From Leptobrachium leishanense (taxonomy: Eukaryota > Chordata > Amphibia > Anura > Megophryidae), in assembly GCA_009667805.1 (NCBI GenBank), contig CM019069.1, forward strand, positions 98,305,204 through 98,369,203: a stretch of 64,000 bases of DNA. The letters run 5' to 3'. Shown in pieces: positions 11,779 through 22,068 of the stretch. The notes under the pieces were generated by a model. That model made no database searches, was not told the DNA's origin, and worked only from the letters and a program-made list of their open reading frames with translations. The stretch's first letter is position 1. Each line of letters starts with the position of its first letter. A program made the position numbers and the translations under genes.

Positions 11779-11878
11779 AGTAAAACATCTCCAATTCGCA
11801 CAGGAACACAAGGATTGGACAATCGAGCATTGGAAAAAGTCAAGTGGTCCAATGAATCACGTTTCCAGTTGCATAATT
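11779..11878 (+). pseudogene. Tc1 transposase, central segment
   Basis: It encodes residues like AQEHKDWTIEHWKK followed by WSNESRFQL, the block around the second catalytic aspartate or its neighbourhood in Tc1 transposases (WxxVxWSDESRF in the family). Here the expected aspartate of SDES reads as N, so this copy would be catalytically impaired. The segment lies between the foldback insertion and the LINE. Confidence 0.85.
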
Positions 11879-11879
11879 T

Positions 11880-14340
11880 ATTTGTAAAGTATTTTACCAG
11901 GAAGAATACATTGAGATTTCTCTCATTTTCAAGTATGTCCTGGGTTCAGGAACATTGAAATTTTACAGTCGTTACACAAATACAAAGTAATAAATGCAAG
12001 ATATTAAGAACACACAAATATACAGATTAACACAACTATGTTACATGTTCACAGGTGCATTCCGTATTGAGGTATGTTAATGGAGAGCTCGAGTGATTTA
12101 AGACTGGGGAAGATTTGATGGCATCTAGGAGGTTATTCCATAATTGTGGTGCTCTGTAGGAAAAAGGAGTAGCGAGACACTTTATTGTGGTACTGCAAGT
12201 AAGGCGCTGATCCTGGATCGGAGGTTATAGGATGAGGGAACTGCTAGGGGAAGCAGCCTATTCAGCTAGGGTGGTAGCTTCCCAGAAAAGCTCTTAAACA
12301 CCAGGTTGGTAAGGTGAAGAGTGCATCTAGATTCCAGCGACGGCCAGTTTAGCTCTTTTAACATGTCACAGTGGTGGGTCATGTAGTTACATTGTAGCAC
12401 AAAGCAACAGAATGAGTTATACAATGTAGCAAGTTTCTAAAGGTGCATTTGTGGGGAAGCTGCATACAATACATATCTGTGATCAATAGCCGGCATAAGC
12501 ATTTGTTGTACAAATCGACTTTCTTACCGCAGAGCTCAGGCAGGATTTGTTTCTGTACAGGGCACCTAGTTTGGGGTAAAGATTAGATGAGAGTTTTTCG
12601 ATGTGGGGGCCAGAGGATAGATTTTGGTCTAACCACATACCTAGATATGAAAGAAGTGACTTGTCAGCGTGCCATTTGGTTTTGTCCTGACAGATTGGGA
12701 TTTTGCAATTTATGTAGTTTAGGTGGTGTTCCAAAGAGCATCGTTACAGTTTTGTCAGCATTTTAAAAAGTTTGTTATCTCTGATCCACTTTTCTAAATC
12801 TGAATTGTTCTTGCAGCACGGCCTCCAGCTGCGGGAGATTTGGTTTGCTGGTATAAAATTAGTGTCATCTGTGTACAGTTGAGGCTTTGCAGACATTGAG
12901 CAGATCATTTATGAATATCATGAATAGCAGGGGTCCGAGATGGAGCCTTGGTGTACTCCGCACGTTGTACATGGAACACATAGAAACGAGCGCAGATGAC
13001 ACCTTTTCTCCTTGTAATGTTTTATACATTAACTGGGCTGTTACTCCTGGCAGTTGCTGCCGCTCCGGTGAGTATGGGCGCGACGCCATTTTTTCTGTAT
13101 TTATGTATATCATGCTTGTAACACCAGTCCGTCGTTCTGCAGCTGTTCCTCTTTCCATGTTTTTGTTTTTAATCCCAAATGGGAAGTGTTTGGTGTGTAT
13201 AAATAAAACCCACCATCTCTGCCTCTCCTTGGCTGAAAAGCAGCAGGAGGGGCTTGGAGCTGCTCAGTAGAGTGGCCTTTTGGTACATGTTAGGTACTCA
13301 CTCTGTAAAGAGGTGCCGTGAAGTGGCGAGTGAGCTTACGTTGCAATGGCCATTGAGACAAACAAAAACCTCAGTTTTGTTGAAACTGACACGTTGCAAA
13401 AATTGGATACATACGATTGAAACCAGGTTAGCGTGTGAAAACTAATAGAGTTAAGTTTTTGTAATAGGATGCCACGGTCTGTGTCAAAGGCCTTGGCAAA
13501 ATCAAGGAAGATGGCTCCAGTTTGGACTCCTTGGTCCCTGCCAGCTTGGGTATCATTGCAAACTTTTAAAAGGGTGGTTGTAGTTGAGTGATTTGGACGA
13601 AAGCCGGATTGATCTGGGGTTAAATAGTTTGAAGATTGATAATCACGTAATTGCGTGTACACACATTTTTTCAAAACTTTTTGACATAACAGGGAGCAAT
13701 GAGATCAGACAGTAGTTGGATACCAAAGTACGGTCACCACTTTTATGGATAGGTACCACTCTCGCAGTCTTCCAGAGTTTGGGTATGTATCCAGTCGCCA
13801 GTGATTCATTGATTAGGGTTGCGACAGGATTTGCAATTGCCGGTGCACTGATTTTCAGCAGCATTGCTGGGATTTGATCAGGTCCAGACTGGAATGTCAT
13901 TTTTTGATTACGGAGAAGTTTAGTAACTACACTGACAGGCACTGGTCTCTGCATGGTTGGAGGGGCCTGACCTGTGTTTGACCTTTCTGTAGGCGAGTCA
14001 TTCTTTAGCTTAGCAATCAGGGTGGTGGCGCATCCAACAAAATAATTATTAAAAGGCATTTGCTACATCTAGGGGGTGTTGCAGGGTTTGGTTGTTTCCT
14101 TTGACAGCAGCTGATTGGGAGTGGATGGAAAGGGGGGTACTTGTATGTTACTTATGATTTTCCAAAAATTTCTAGGGTTTGATATGTTATGGTTTAAAAT
14201 TTCATTGAAGTATTGGGCTTTTAGACATTTTTGTGCATGCATTCCAGCATTGTCGGTATTCAGTGATCGTTCATGGAACCAGTACTCTTGAAATTTGACC
14301 AGCGAATCTCTAAGCATGCAGATGGCAGAGAGAATTTGGC
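11880..14340 (-). mobile_element. LINE (family X), 2.4-kb copy inserted in Tc1
   Basis: A jockey-superfamily non-LTR retrotransposon in the minus orientation, 5'-truncated just before the RT domain. Its 3' end at 11880-11945 carries the tail word CTTGAAAATGAGAGAAATCT and TTCCTGGTAAAATAC, also seen at 22664-22735. RT blocks are visible in order on the minus strand: PDQIPAMLLK and VVPIHKSGD (about 13760-13880), SLLPVMSKSFEK (13670-13720), SGFRPNHST (about 13580), LDFAKAFDTD (about 13490), GPLLFMIFINDL (about 12910). Several frameshifts separate them. The exact ends are approximate because the flanking AATTT repeat is short. Confidence 0.85.
12965..13320. other. About 350-bp insertion within the LINE RT domain
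   Basis: LINE reverse-transcriptase sequence stops near 12965, just before the GPLLF block, and resumes near 13320. The material between (CpG-bearing, with a short poly(T)/A stretch and ATAAATAAAA near 13200) does not match the other copies of the same LINE. It is probably a small nested element. I could not find clear TIRs or a TSD. Confidence 0.5.
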
Positions 14341-14757
14341 AGAAACAGCATGAAAGCATGCACCCCACATGCATGAGTACAACCCTTCAAGCTGATCTGG
14401 TTTGGGGGCCCTAAATTCATGTGAAACAATGTCTGAAAAGCACAACATACCAAAGCATCGTTGCTGATCAAGTTCATCCTATCATGTTGAAGGCGTATCC
14501 CAATGGAGCTGGACAAGACAATGCAACATCAGGGAGACTGTACCTTGTTTAGGTGGCCCCCACAATCACCAGATCTCAATCCAATTGAGCATTTGTGAGA
14601 TGAAGTTGAAAGAGCCATCAAATCTCACAGAACTGGACAGTGCTATTCATCAGGCATGGTGTCAGATTCCTTGCATCACCTTTCAACATCTTGTAGAGTC
14701 AATGCCAAGAAGAATCGCCTCAGTATTGAAGGCAAAAGATGGCCCATCGAAGTACTG
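14341..14757 (+). pseudogene. Tc1 transposase, C-terminal segment
   Basis: Residues like QQHESMHPTCMSTTLQ and DQVHPIMLKAYP are followed by a WPPQSPDLNPIEHLWDEVE-like block with several stops. This is the DD34E C-terminal catalytic half of a Tc1-like transposase. Frame breaks and stops show it is dead. The Tc1 right TIR follows at about 14760-14789. Confidence 0.9.
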
Positions 14758-14900
14758 ATGGGTGGTCCTAATAGTTTGGCCCCTCAGTGTATAAGCTGGG
14801 ACATTTTAGATGAGGTCTGTTATTGAAAAGTGGTCACATGACATTACAGTATCGGTACTTTGGCTTTAAAAAGTGGTATCAGTGCATCCCTATTAATAGG

Positions 14901-15045
14901 CACTAGGTCACCCATTTAGACTGGATGAGCGGAAATTTTATTTTACAGGGAGATCAAGCAGTGGAATTCTCTGCCTGTTGAGGTGCTTGGGTCAGAGTCT
15001 ACGGAATTTTAACCGATGACTTCCTGCAAAAACAAACTATTAAGG
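14901..15045 (+). pseudogene. CR1 LINE, right part of the split copy
   Basis: The sequence continues the CR1 copy of 4346-4775 after the hAT insertion. It encodes residues like RSPIETG at the break, then a stretch matching the CR1 C-terminus (LDERKF, WNSLPVEV-like), antisense-matched by 34740-34935. It stops near 15045, where a CAGGGCTTGACAAAG end suggests yet another hAT-type insertion. Confidence 0.8.
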
Positions 15046-15744
15046 CAGGGCTTGACAAAGCCAGGGGCTCCTAAATGTCCAGTTTATTTTACACCAATCT
15101 AAAAACATCTAGTTGGCTTCAATGTTTTCTTCCGGTCTCCTACATTTAATGTAAAGTGTGTGAGAGGAGGCGAGATCGTGTGACGTAACGTCAGAGGCTG
15201 GATCGCAATTTGGTGCCAAATTGCAGTCCACTCCCGGGAGGTATGTTGGCCAAGCCTTCGGGATCTCCCCCGCCCACTGATGCCATCACGCATGGACACA
15301 ATGACATCAGTTTGGGAGTTAACCCCTAGCTGCCATCTATGGTTGAGATACGGGGGGGGGGGAATCTAGGTCCGTGGCAGCTAGGGGTTAATGTTTGGTG
15401 TCACTGGACAGACCTTTCCAATGATACCAAACACGATCATGTTATAAGAAAGGAAAATTTAACCTGTTTTATTAATGCAGCATTATTGTTCACATTTCAA
15501 TCATAATGCGAACAATGATGCAACACTTGTGATTATTTTTTTGTGGGGGTTAAGCTACAATCATGTGATTTCTCAGAATAAAAGTAACGGGTTCCCAGTT
15601 TTAATTTTTTTATCAAGCTTACCCCATAGAATAACTAAGGGCTCAGGTGATCAAATGTGAAAATTATTTTACATGCTGTAGACCGGGCCGGATTAACATA
15701 GGGGCTGATGGAGCAGCAGCTCCAGGCCCATGTCCCAGAATAGG
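15046..15744. repeat. Non-autonomous DNA transposon sequence, unresolved
   Basis: It starts with CAGGGCTTGACAAAGCCAGG, the style of a hAT end. At 15320-15400 there is an inverted pair AACCCCTAGCTGCCATC and GTGGCAGCTAGGGGTTAA around a G-run, a small hairpin. The related word GTGGCAGCTAGATGG occurs at 29080. No gene is visible and the right end was not found. Confidence 0.45.
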
Positions 15745-15747
15745 CCC

Positions 15748-16060
15748 AGAGAAATGTTGTGGAAATTTTATTATGTGTACATTATAGTCTAGGATGTGTG
15801 TGTTTTTATAAGTTGTCATCTGTCTCCGTGTTGGATTTGAATGTGGTTTTAAAACCAAGCCACACCTCAGGGGGCCGGTCCGACATTCTAGTCCACACCT
15901 CTGTCCTTTTGATATGTAAATGTATTTACTGGACAAACTTGTTTTTCTGTTATACAGCCAGCCACTGGGCGTTGTTCTATTTGTGTAATAAAGAAATGAC
16001 CAGAAGCCAGGAGCTCACAAAGGACACTTTGGACTTGGCTGAGGTGGTCAGATGAACTCC
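15748..16060 (+). repeat. LTR-like repeat with polyadenylation signal
   Basis: It starts TGTTGTGGAAATTTTATT and includes GTTGGATTTGAATGTGG and CTTTTGATATGTAAATG, then AATAAAGAAATGACCAG near 15987. The same ordered words occur on the minus strand at about 22975-23566. Two copies in opposite orientation with a conserved AATAAA near one end suggest an LTR family. I could not confirm terminal TG/CA ends or a TSD here. Upstream at 15683 the word CCGGGCCGGATTAACA resembles the left end of the hAT family at 47635. Confidence 0.5.
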
Positions 16061-16210
16061 AGGTAGAAACAACGTGATGGTGTCTGTCTCTTTACTGCGC
16101 GGGTTCAGGTACGTATATGTAGGGATAGCGCAGAGCTGCTTGTAAGTACAGCGGATCAAACTACATTAGGGAATTGATAGATTAATTTCCAAAACAGAAA
16201 GGATAACCAT

Positions 16211-16620
16211 CAGGGTTATTCAAAGAGAATTGAAAATCCACCGCACATTCAGTGACTTTTCGTTCTCGTCAATTCAGTACGATTTGGCGATCCCATTTCG
16301 GCCAACCTGCGGTGTATTCAGCAAGTACCACAGGGTCGCCGAAATGCAGGGAAAAGTCGCCGCAAACGAGGGCGAACGCACACTGAAATCCGCAAAAAAA
16401 TCTGGATTACCCAAGCGAAAATGCCAGAAAAACCCAAGCAGGAGCCGATCACATGCAGCGCAGCCGCCGGAAAAAAGCAGACACCGCAGACGAATGGAGT
16501 GAATAAATTAAACAGTTTGCTTGAATGTTTGAAAAGTGAAACGCTGTTTGCAAAGAAACCACTGAGCAAAAATGTCTGAAATTTACGGTCCAAAGAATAA
16601 TAAAAAAGGGCTGTTACAGA
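16211..16620. repeat. Partial copy of CAGGGTTATYCA MITE family (family M)
   Basis: It begins CAGGGTTATTCAAAGAG and follows the first half of the complete element at 32047-32967 (shared GTGACTTTTCGTTCTC, CGATCCCATTTCGG, GTGTATTCAGCAAG, GCTGTTTGCAAAGAAAC). It breaks off near 16620 at the start of the minisatellite region. It is non-coding. Confidence 0.8.
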
Positions 16621-16678
16621 AAAAATTAAAATACTATAATTATTTTTATTATTACTGCTTATTTACAACTCGGGGTAT

Positions 16679-16975
16679 GTGTCCGCTTATTCACAATTCT
16701 GGGAGAGGGGGCTCAGTGCCCGCTTATTCACAATTCTGGGAGGGGGGGCTCAGTGCCCGCTTATTCACAATTCTGGGGGGGGGGGGCTCAGTGCCCGCTT
16801 ATTCACAATTCTGGGAGGGGGGGCTCAGTGCCCGCTTATTCACAATTCTGGGAGAGGGGGCTCAGTGCCCGCTTATTCACAATTCTGGGAGGGGGGCTCA
16901 GTGCCCGCTTATTCACAATTCTGGGAGGAGGGCTCAGTGCCCGCTTATTCACAATTCTGGGAGGGGGGCTCAGTG
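16679..16975. repeat. 37-bp minisatellite, 8 copies
   Basis: Unit: CCGCTTATTCACAATTCTGG followed by GAGGGGGGCTCAGTG. I count 8 copies, differing mainly in the length or sequence of the G-run. Because the unit has no stop codon in several frames, long repetitive open frames appear on the plus strand. They are artefacts of the repeat. Confidence 0.95.
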
Positions 16976-17130
16976 TGTGGGTCGTGTAAAAAAAAGGCTG
17001 TGGTGGAGCTCTGTGATACGCTCATACACACCGCACAATACTGGGAGCCCGGAGTTGTATTGTTGTGCAGCTCTGATACATGTACTATAATTATTTTTAT
17101 TATTACTGCTTATTTACAACTCGGGGTATG

Positions 17131-17756
17131 TGTCCGCTTATTCACAATTCTGGGAGGGGGGGCTCAGTGCCGCTTATTCACAATTCTGGGAGGGGGGGCT
17201 CAGTGCCCGCTTATTCACAATTCTGGGAGGGGGGGCTCAGTGCCCGCTTATTCACAATTCTGGAGGGGGGGCTCAGTGCCCGCTTATTCACAATTCTGGG
17301 AGAGGGGGCTCAGTGCCCGCTTATTCACAATTCTGGGAGGGGGGCTCAGTGCCCGCTTATTCACAATTCTGGGAGGGGGGGCTCAGTGCCCGCTTATTCA
17401 CAATTCTGGGAGGGGGGGCTCAGTGCCCGCTTATTCACAATTCTGGGAGGGGGGCTCAGTGCCCGCTTATTCACAATTCTGGGAGGGGGGGCTCAGTGCC
17501 CGCTTATTCACAATTCTGGGAGGGGGGGCTCAGTGCCCGCTTATTCACAATTCTGGGAGGGGGGGCTCAGTGCCCGCTTATTCACAATTCTGGGAGGGGG
17601 GCTCAGTGCCCGCTTATTCACAATTCTGGGAGAGGGGGCTCAGTGCCCGCTTATTCACAATTCTGGGAGGGGGGCTCAGTGCCCGCTTATTCACAATTCT
17701 GGGAGGGGGGCTCAGTGCCCGCTTATTCACAATTCTGGGAGGGGGGCTCAGTGTGT
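17131..17756. repeat. 37-bp minisatellite, 17 copies
   Basis: Same unit as at 16679-16975, 17 copies by my count. G-run lengths vary and one copy lacks a C at its start. Every unit carries a GGGAGGGGGGG-type tract, so adjacent units could in principle form G-quadruplexes. Confidence 0.95.
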
Positions 17757-17861
17757 GGGTCGTGTAAAAAAAAGGCTGTGGTGGAGCTCTGTGATACGCT
17801 CATACACACCGCACAATACTGGGAGCCCGGAGTTGTATTGTTGTGCAGCTCTGATACATGT

Positions 17862-18383
17862 ACTTTCTGTATTTTTAGCCTTTTTGTTTGCACTTACCAC
17901 AACACAGGGTTTTTATTTCCAGTCCGGCCCTGGCTGCATTTATACCTCAAACTGGCCAGGTGACATGCAATGGAGTGGAACAAACCATTTGTGCATACAG
18001 CTAGGGTGTAGCAAAGTGGCATGACAACCCCCCCCCCCCTTTTTAGGTTAGGTGTGTGTGGCATACTGCAACCACAAAAGGCTACAAACAAGACTAGTGC
18101 CCTACCCAGCACACGGCTTTCTGTGCAGGCATAGCAAGACCTTCACACAATAATAAGGATGAGCTGATTGGCATAAAGGTTTGATTAATACAGCCACCTA
18201 TAGTAAAAGGAACAGTCCATCATAATGATCACCACCCAATCAACATGGGCACAGTGTAAACACAATAGAGGTTTATGCAAACAGTGCGGTTTTACAGTCA
18301 TGAATTACAGAAAGGATAGTATAAACAATTGTATTACATCAAAGAGCATCACGTATTACAGGGTGAAAAGGCTGTGGGAAAAT
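17862..18383. other. No gene recognised
   Basis: A CCAGTCCGGCCCTG word near 17920 resembles an inverted CAGGGCCGG hAT end and may pair with the one at 15683, but I see no matching TSD. A C-run lies at 18029-18038. There are no coding motifs. Confidence 0.35.
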
Positions 18384-18611
18384 CCTGCAGTGAGAATGGA
18401 AAACAAATAGGTAAAGAAGGGAAGGACTCACGAGTCGGGTCACCAAGCAAAGAAAGCAGCAGCTCTGGATCTCTAATCTCTCAGATAGAAACACAAGCCT
18501 TGATGTTACATGGATGAGCGACGCCCCATACCGGAGCGCAGGTATAGGAATGGTTAATACACTCGACATGGATGTTAATGACGAATTGAACAGAACCGTA
18601 CAAAGCCGCTC

Positions 18612-18782
18612 ACCAGGATCAGCTAGCAGGCTACTGCAGGGTTACCGCCGCCGCCGCTGCCGCCCCTCAGCAGGCCCGGGCATGGCGTGGGCACAAAAGA
18701 ATAACTGCATATTCGCCGAACGCCCAGCAGTTTCATTAACACATGACTGGCCCGCTCATATTTATAGCCACATGTGACGTCA
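18612..18782 (-). promoter_or_regulatory. Candidate promoter and first exon (minus strand)
   Basis: On the minus strand a perfect cAMP-response element TGACGTCA (18775-18782) is followed about 10 bp downstream by a TATA-like GCTATAAATATG (about 18757-18768). A GC-rich stretch with (GCC)n repeats comes next (about 18640-18690), then a good 5' splice-donor match CTGGTGAGCGG at about 18610-18622. Two E-box words CACGTG lie upstream (about 18862 and 18877). No clear transposon ends flank this block. It could be a host promoter or the regulatory part of an unrecognised element. No protein is recognisable. Confidence 0.35.
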
Positions 18783-19135
18783 GCGTCACGAAATAGCGAA
18801 TAGACAGAAGGATTGTCCGCCTATCTTAGCAACAGTTGCAGGGAGGAGTCAGGAGACGATCACGTGAGGCAGGAGCACGTGACAGCGTTCGAAATTATAC
18901 AGTTAAAACGTACTGAAATTCGTATTGAATGTCTTCAAAACAACGGAGGAAACTCGGCAACTAGGTCAAGTAACGGCGTTTGCCTCACTTCACTACAAAA
19001 ATCCAAAAGAAAATGAACAATGCTACTGCACTAACTGATACAGGAAAAACACAGGGAAATGCAGATCACTTGTCAGTATCAATGAATGAATCCAGGCTTT
19101 AGATGTATATAAATGGGCGGAGCCAGAAATCACTA
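18783..19135. other. No gene recognised; upstream of the promoter-like block
   Basis: The stretch contains the two CACGTG words noted for the adjacent promoter candidate, plus otherwise featureless sequence. Nothing matches the repeats elsewhere in the window, so it may be single-copy. Confidence 0.3.
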
Positions 19136-19420
19136 TAGGGGTTATTCAATAAGCAACAAACTTGCCACGGAATTGCCCCAAACAGTGAATTTCACGTACG
19201 GTGCGATTTCGTGGCAGTTTATCAATTCACCAAGTTGTCAATTCGACAAATACTGGTGAATTGACTGCAAAATACGGTGCAGTTCGCTAAGGGTCTGCAA
19301 TCTTCGGCGGCAGCGAAATTGTCCCGTACAGAAGTAATGGTTAATCTATTCAGAGAACGCGGAACTGCACAAAGTGTCAGAGAAATGACATGATTTGCAC
19401 TGAAAGGTTTAACCCTTTCT
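19136..19420. repeat. Partial AGGGGTTATTCA MITE (related to family M)
   Basis: It begins AGGGGTTATTCAATAAGC. Its internal words (GAATTGCC, GGTTAATCTATTCAGAGA) match the element part at 21270-21370. It probably lost one end. Non-coding. Confidence 0.55.
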
Positions 19421-20205
19421 ATGTGGAGGACGCACTCAGCACGTCCTGTCGCATGTACGCTTCGCTGCGGAGGACGAGCTGAGCACGGAGAGAAAAAATA
19501 TATATATATCAAGAAATTTTCACAGGATAATCAGGGGTTAACCCTCGGAAGTTTTTTTTTTTCAGCCATTCTAAGTACCGGCACCTCCCGGCAGAGCTGG
19601 CCCGGCCATGATGCCATTTGGCGCAAGAGCTCCATGCGGCAGATTTTTGAAGTTGGAGTTGGCGCGCCGCTGCACTATTTTCAATTTTTTAGCAGTCCCG
19701 CCGGCTGACAGCGCCCACACACATGCAGCGAGACGGGCATGGGAAGAGAGGGATTAATGCGCATGTGGTCCTTTCTGCTGCGACGGCAAGTCTCTCTCCT
19801 GGCTCCCGCCAGCACCACCAGGTATGCGTGGGCAGGGGGAGCATCCACCGTTAGATGTGTGTGTCCGGCGGCGGCTGATTGAAGGTCTGTCGCTTGTTAT
19901 ACCAAGAAAAAATGAGTCTTCTAAAAATGAAAACCCATCCCAGGTACTCGCCCACATGTGGCCCCATCCTGTCTTCTGGGTTGGTCGAATATAGGTGCAC
20001 AGCTGTGTACACATATAAATCATTGGGGGCCCAGGGTCTCACCTTGGCTGTATTAAAAAGAACAGTTAATCTGTGAAGTCATATCAGTTTTAATGGATGT
20101 TGTTCTTTAACCCTCTAGTTTTTTCAGAACAGGCTTGTTATAATAATGCAAGAAACGACTATCCCGAAGAAATTTTCGTTTACAACATAACAATCTATTT
20201 ATTTA
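19421..20205. other. No gene recognised
   Basis: 19421-19560 holds GTTTAACCC and GGTTAACCC words and a TA microsatellite (19498-19508). 19560-20040 is GC-richer with no known motif. No open frame shows a recognisable domain. Confidence 0.35.
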
Positions 20206-20632
20206 GGCTGGGGTCAGACGAACGCAGTGCGAACGTGTGTTTAGCCACACTTAATTACGGCCGTGGTAGCAGCAAATGACGAACAACGCAGGCCCACACA
20301 CAAAGTACGGCCGCACGAACGTTCGGTCGCGCAACGCAAGCGGCAAACGAACGCATTTTTGCAAGAACGTTGAACCGCTAGTACTGACGTACAGAGTGTG
20401 CTACGTCGGCATAGCGGCGTGTGTGTGTGATTAGGAGACATCAGACGCTGCTCATGTCCGGCCAACATAACGTCTTGACACCCAAAGTTTCCTGGTTTGG
20501 ATCCGTAAAAAAGCACGGCCAAAATTGCGCATCGTATGACCACTATCGCGTATTCCGTGAAAAATTGCGTTCGGATGCATCAACGCACTTTTTGACGTTA
20601 GACATGAAAAATGCGTTCGTCTGACCCTAGCC
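20206..20632. mobile_element. PIF/Harbinger-like MITE, 427 bp
   Basis: The left end is GGCTGGGGTCAGACGAACGC. The right end, reverse-complemented, reads GGCTAGGGTCAGACGAACGC, 19 of 20 identical. TTA flanks both sides (20203-20205, 20633-20635), fitting the 3-bp TWA target of Harbinger elements. It is rich in CG dinucleotides and has no transposase, so it is non-autonomous. A TTAA-target superfamily is less likely because the left flank is TTTA rather than TTAA. Confidence 0.8.
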
Positions 20633-21069
20633 TTAACAAAAACAAATGACATTGCAGATTCGCATGCCCATGCAAATCTGAAATGTAATATCGGTAGTGT
20701 ATTTATGCTTGGCACTCCCTTAGGCACTGTAAATCCTTCTGTCTAACCCCCCTTACAATATCAAACAACTATGAACAGATATTCATGATCTATAGCAGCG
20801 ATCAATGGCAAAAAAAAATGTAATTTATAGCAAAAGCAAACTATCTTATTTACACCAGGTGATTTCTAAGAACATTAACATACTTTCTAGACTCATAGCT
20901 GGCAGTTGCATTTATTCACATTTCTATTATACACTTTCACACTTCTAAAAGAAAAGGCATTAGTAAAATAGTTCTGCGCTCATACACAGTGCACATTACT
21001 GTGAGTTTTATTGCTACATACCCCCAGGTGTAGGGGATATATGGTTATGTATGTGAACGTATGGTTGTG
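20633..21069. other. No gene recognised
   Basis: AT-rich sequence. A TACACAGTGCACATTACTGTG word near 20985 belongs to the dispersed unit also seen at 9.6 and 48.1 kb. Confidence 0.35.
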
Positions 21070-21269
21070 TGTGTAAATAGTGGCGTCCCTAGGGTTGGTG
21101 CCACCCGGTGCGGTAACACATGGTGTCACCCCCCCCCCCTGAGTTTTACAATTATTTTTTTTTAACTACACCTACTCATGAATCAAAACTCCCATATAAC
21201 ACTGAATGCTCATACACAGCAGCGCACATTACTGTGAGTTTTATTGCTGTGGAGCTCTGTGATATGCTC

Positions 21270-22018
21270 ACACACAAATTTTGGCGAATTGCCAGCAAAC
21301 ACAGTGTGCCTGGTCGGCAGTGAAATCCCCATAGAGAAGCAAAGGTTAATCTATTCAGAGACACAGAACAGCAGAGAAATGTCAGTGAAATGCCCAGCTG
21401 TTCGGTGTTTTCATTTGGCAGGTTTATTCAGGCAAATCCCATAGGTTTCAATGTTAAAAATATTCCCGTTTTTATGCAATATATAATAAACCGTTTCTTA
21501 TTTTAATCTGCAGCAGAAAGGTATTTATTGATTTTTTTTTTTTTTTTAGTATCTTTAAGGAATTTTTCAGAATTTTGTCAGCAAATTTTTAAAAAAATAG
21601 CAGATTCTTTTTTTCGGTAACGGACCTTTATATTATCATTCATAGGATCTTATATGTTAATTCCAGACATTTTCGTTCAGTAGCTTTTTGAAAACAGCAC
21701 TTCAATTTTGACACTGTCAATCGTATTTTTTTTTTTTTTTTTACACGTCCGGAGGCTTTTTATTGCAGTTGGTCAGCGCTGTGTCCCGTGGCTCGTGGGC
21801 TGTGTTTGGTGGCTGTCCAGTGTGTTTGCGGCAGCTATCTGGCAGGTTGACGGCGACGGGTTTGCGGCGGCATTTGGCGACCGATTCCCTTCACTTCCGG
21901 GACCCTGCAGTGAATAGTGAATTCACCGCAGGGTGTGGAGATTTGATTCCCCCGAACTGTGGGGAACAACAGAACACAGAAATGTCAGCGTCATTTCGGT
22001 GCTCTGTGAATAACCCCT
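21270..22018. repeat. Family M MITE segment, reversed
   Basis: Words such as GTGAAATCCCCAT, CATAGGTTTCAATGTT and AAAATATTCC match, inverted, the right half of the element at 32047-32967. The right end GTGAATAACCCCT is its inverted terminus. It lies inside the hAT of 21078-22806. Confidence 0.7.
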
Positions 22019-22068
22019 TTAGTAGTGGGTTTTTCTGCCCCCTGGAAAGTGCCAGCCTAGGTGTTGCC

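Larger units (their letters stand above)
9929..14789 (+). mobile_element. Tc1/mariner element, split by two insertions
   Basis: The ends are CACTGAGTGGCCACATTATT on the left and the inverse of CACTGAGGGGCCAAACTATT on the right, each bordered by a TA dinucleotide (9927-9928 and 14790-14791). This TIR type and the TA target are typical of Tc1-like elements. Three separated segments (10074-10447, 11779-11878, 14341-14757) together cover a Tc1 transposase. Subtracting the foldback insertion (10448-11768) and the LINE (about 11880-14340) leaves about 1.1-1.6 kb, the usual Tc1 size. It sits inside the hAT element. Confidence 0.9.
4776..14892. mobile_element. hAT DNA transposon with nested insertions (10.1 kb)
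   Basis: The ends form terminal inverted repeats: TAGGGATGCACCGATAC on the left, and the reverse complement of the right end reads TAGGGATGCACTGATAC, 16 of 17 identical. The direct repeat TTAATAGG flanks it at 4768-4775 and 14893-14900. An 8-bp TSD with this TIR style is diagnostic of the hAT superfamily. Removing the interval restores an uninterrupted CR1. No hAT transposase (RNase-H fold, dimerisation domain) is recognisable, so it is probably non-autonomous. Most of its length is later insertions: a Gypsy fragment, a solo LTR and a Tc1 element with its own cargo. Confidence 0.9.
16631..17861. repeat. Duplicated block holding two minisatellite arrays
   Basis: A leader (TTTTTATTATTACTGCTTAT, then ACAACTCGGGGTATGTGTCC) occurs at about 16640 and again at about 17090. 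A trailer (GTGTGGGTCGTGTAAAAAAA, then GGCTGTGGTGGAGCTCTG) occurs at about 16973 and about 17752. The whole leader-array-trailer cassette has therefore been duplicated in tandem (16631-17081 and 17082-17861) and the arrays have since changed in length. No gene is present. Confidence 0.9.

Noticed and set aside
16679..17756. CRISPR array interpretation of the regular repeats
   Set aside because: Units are directly contiguous with no spacers, and the sequence context is vertebrate nuclear DNA.
16679..17767. Long open frames of up to 362 codons over the 37-bp minisatellite
   Set aside because: The frames arise because the repeat unit lacks stops. The peptide is purely repetitive and open in several frames, and it has no start context or domain.
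15683..17931. A single hAT spanning CCGGGCCGGATTAACA to CCAGTCCGGCCCTG
   Set aside because: The ends look compatible, but the 8-bp flanks (GCTGTAGA and GCTGCATT) agree only in part, so I kept it as a remark only.
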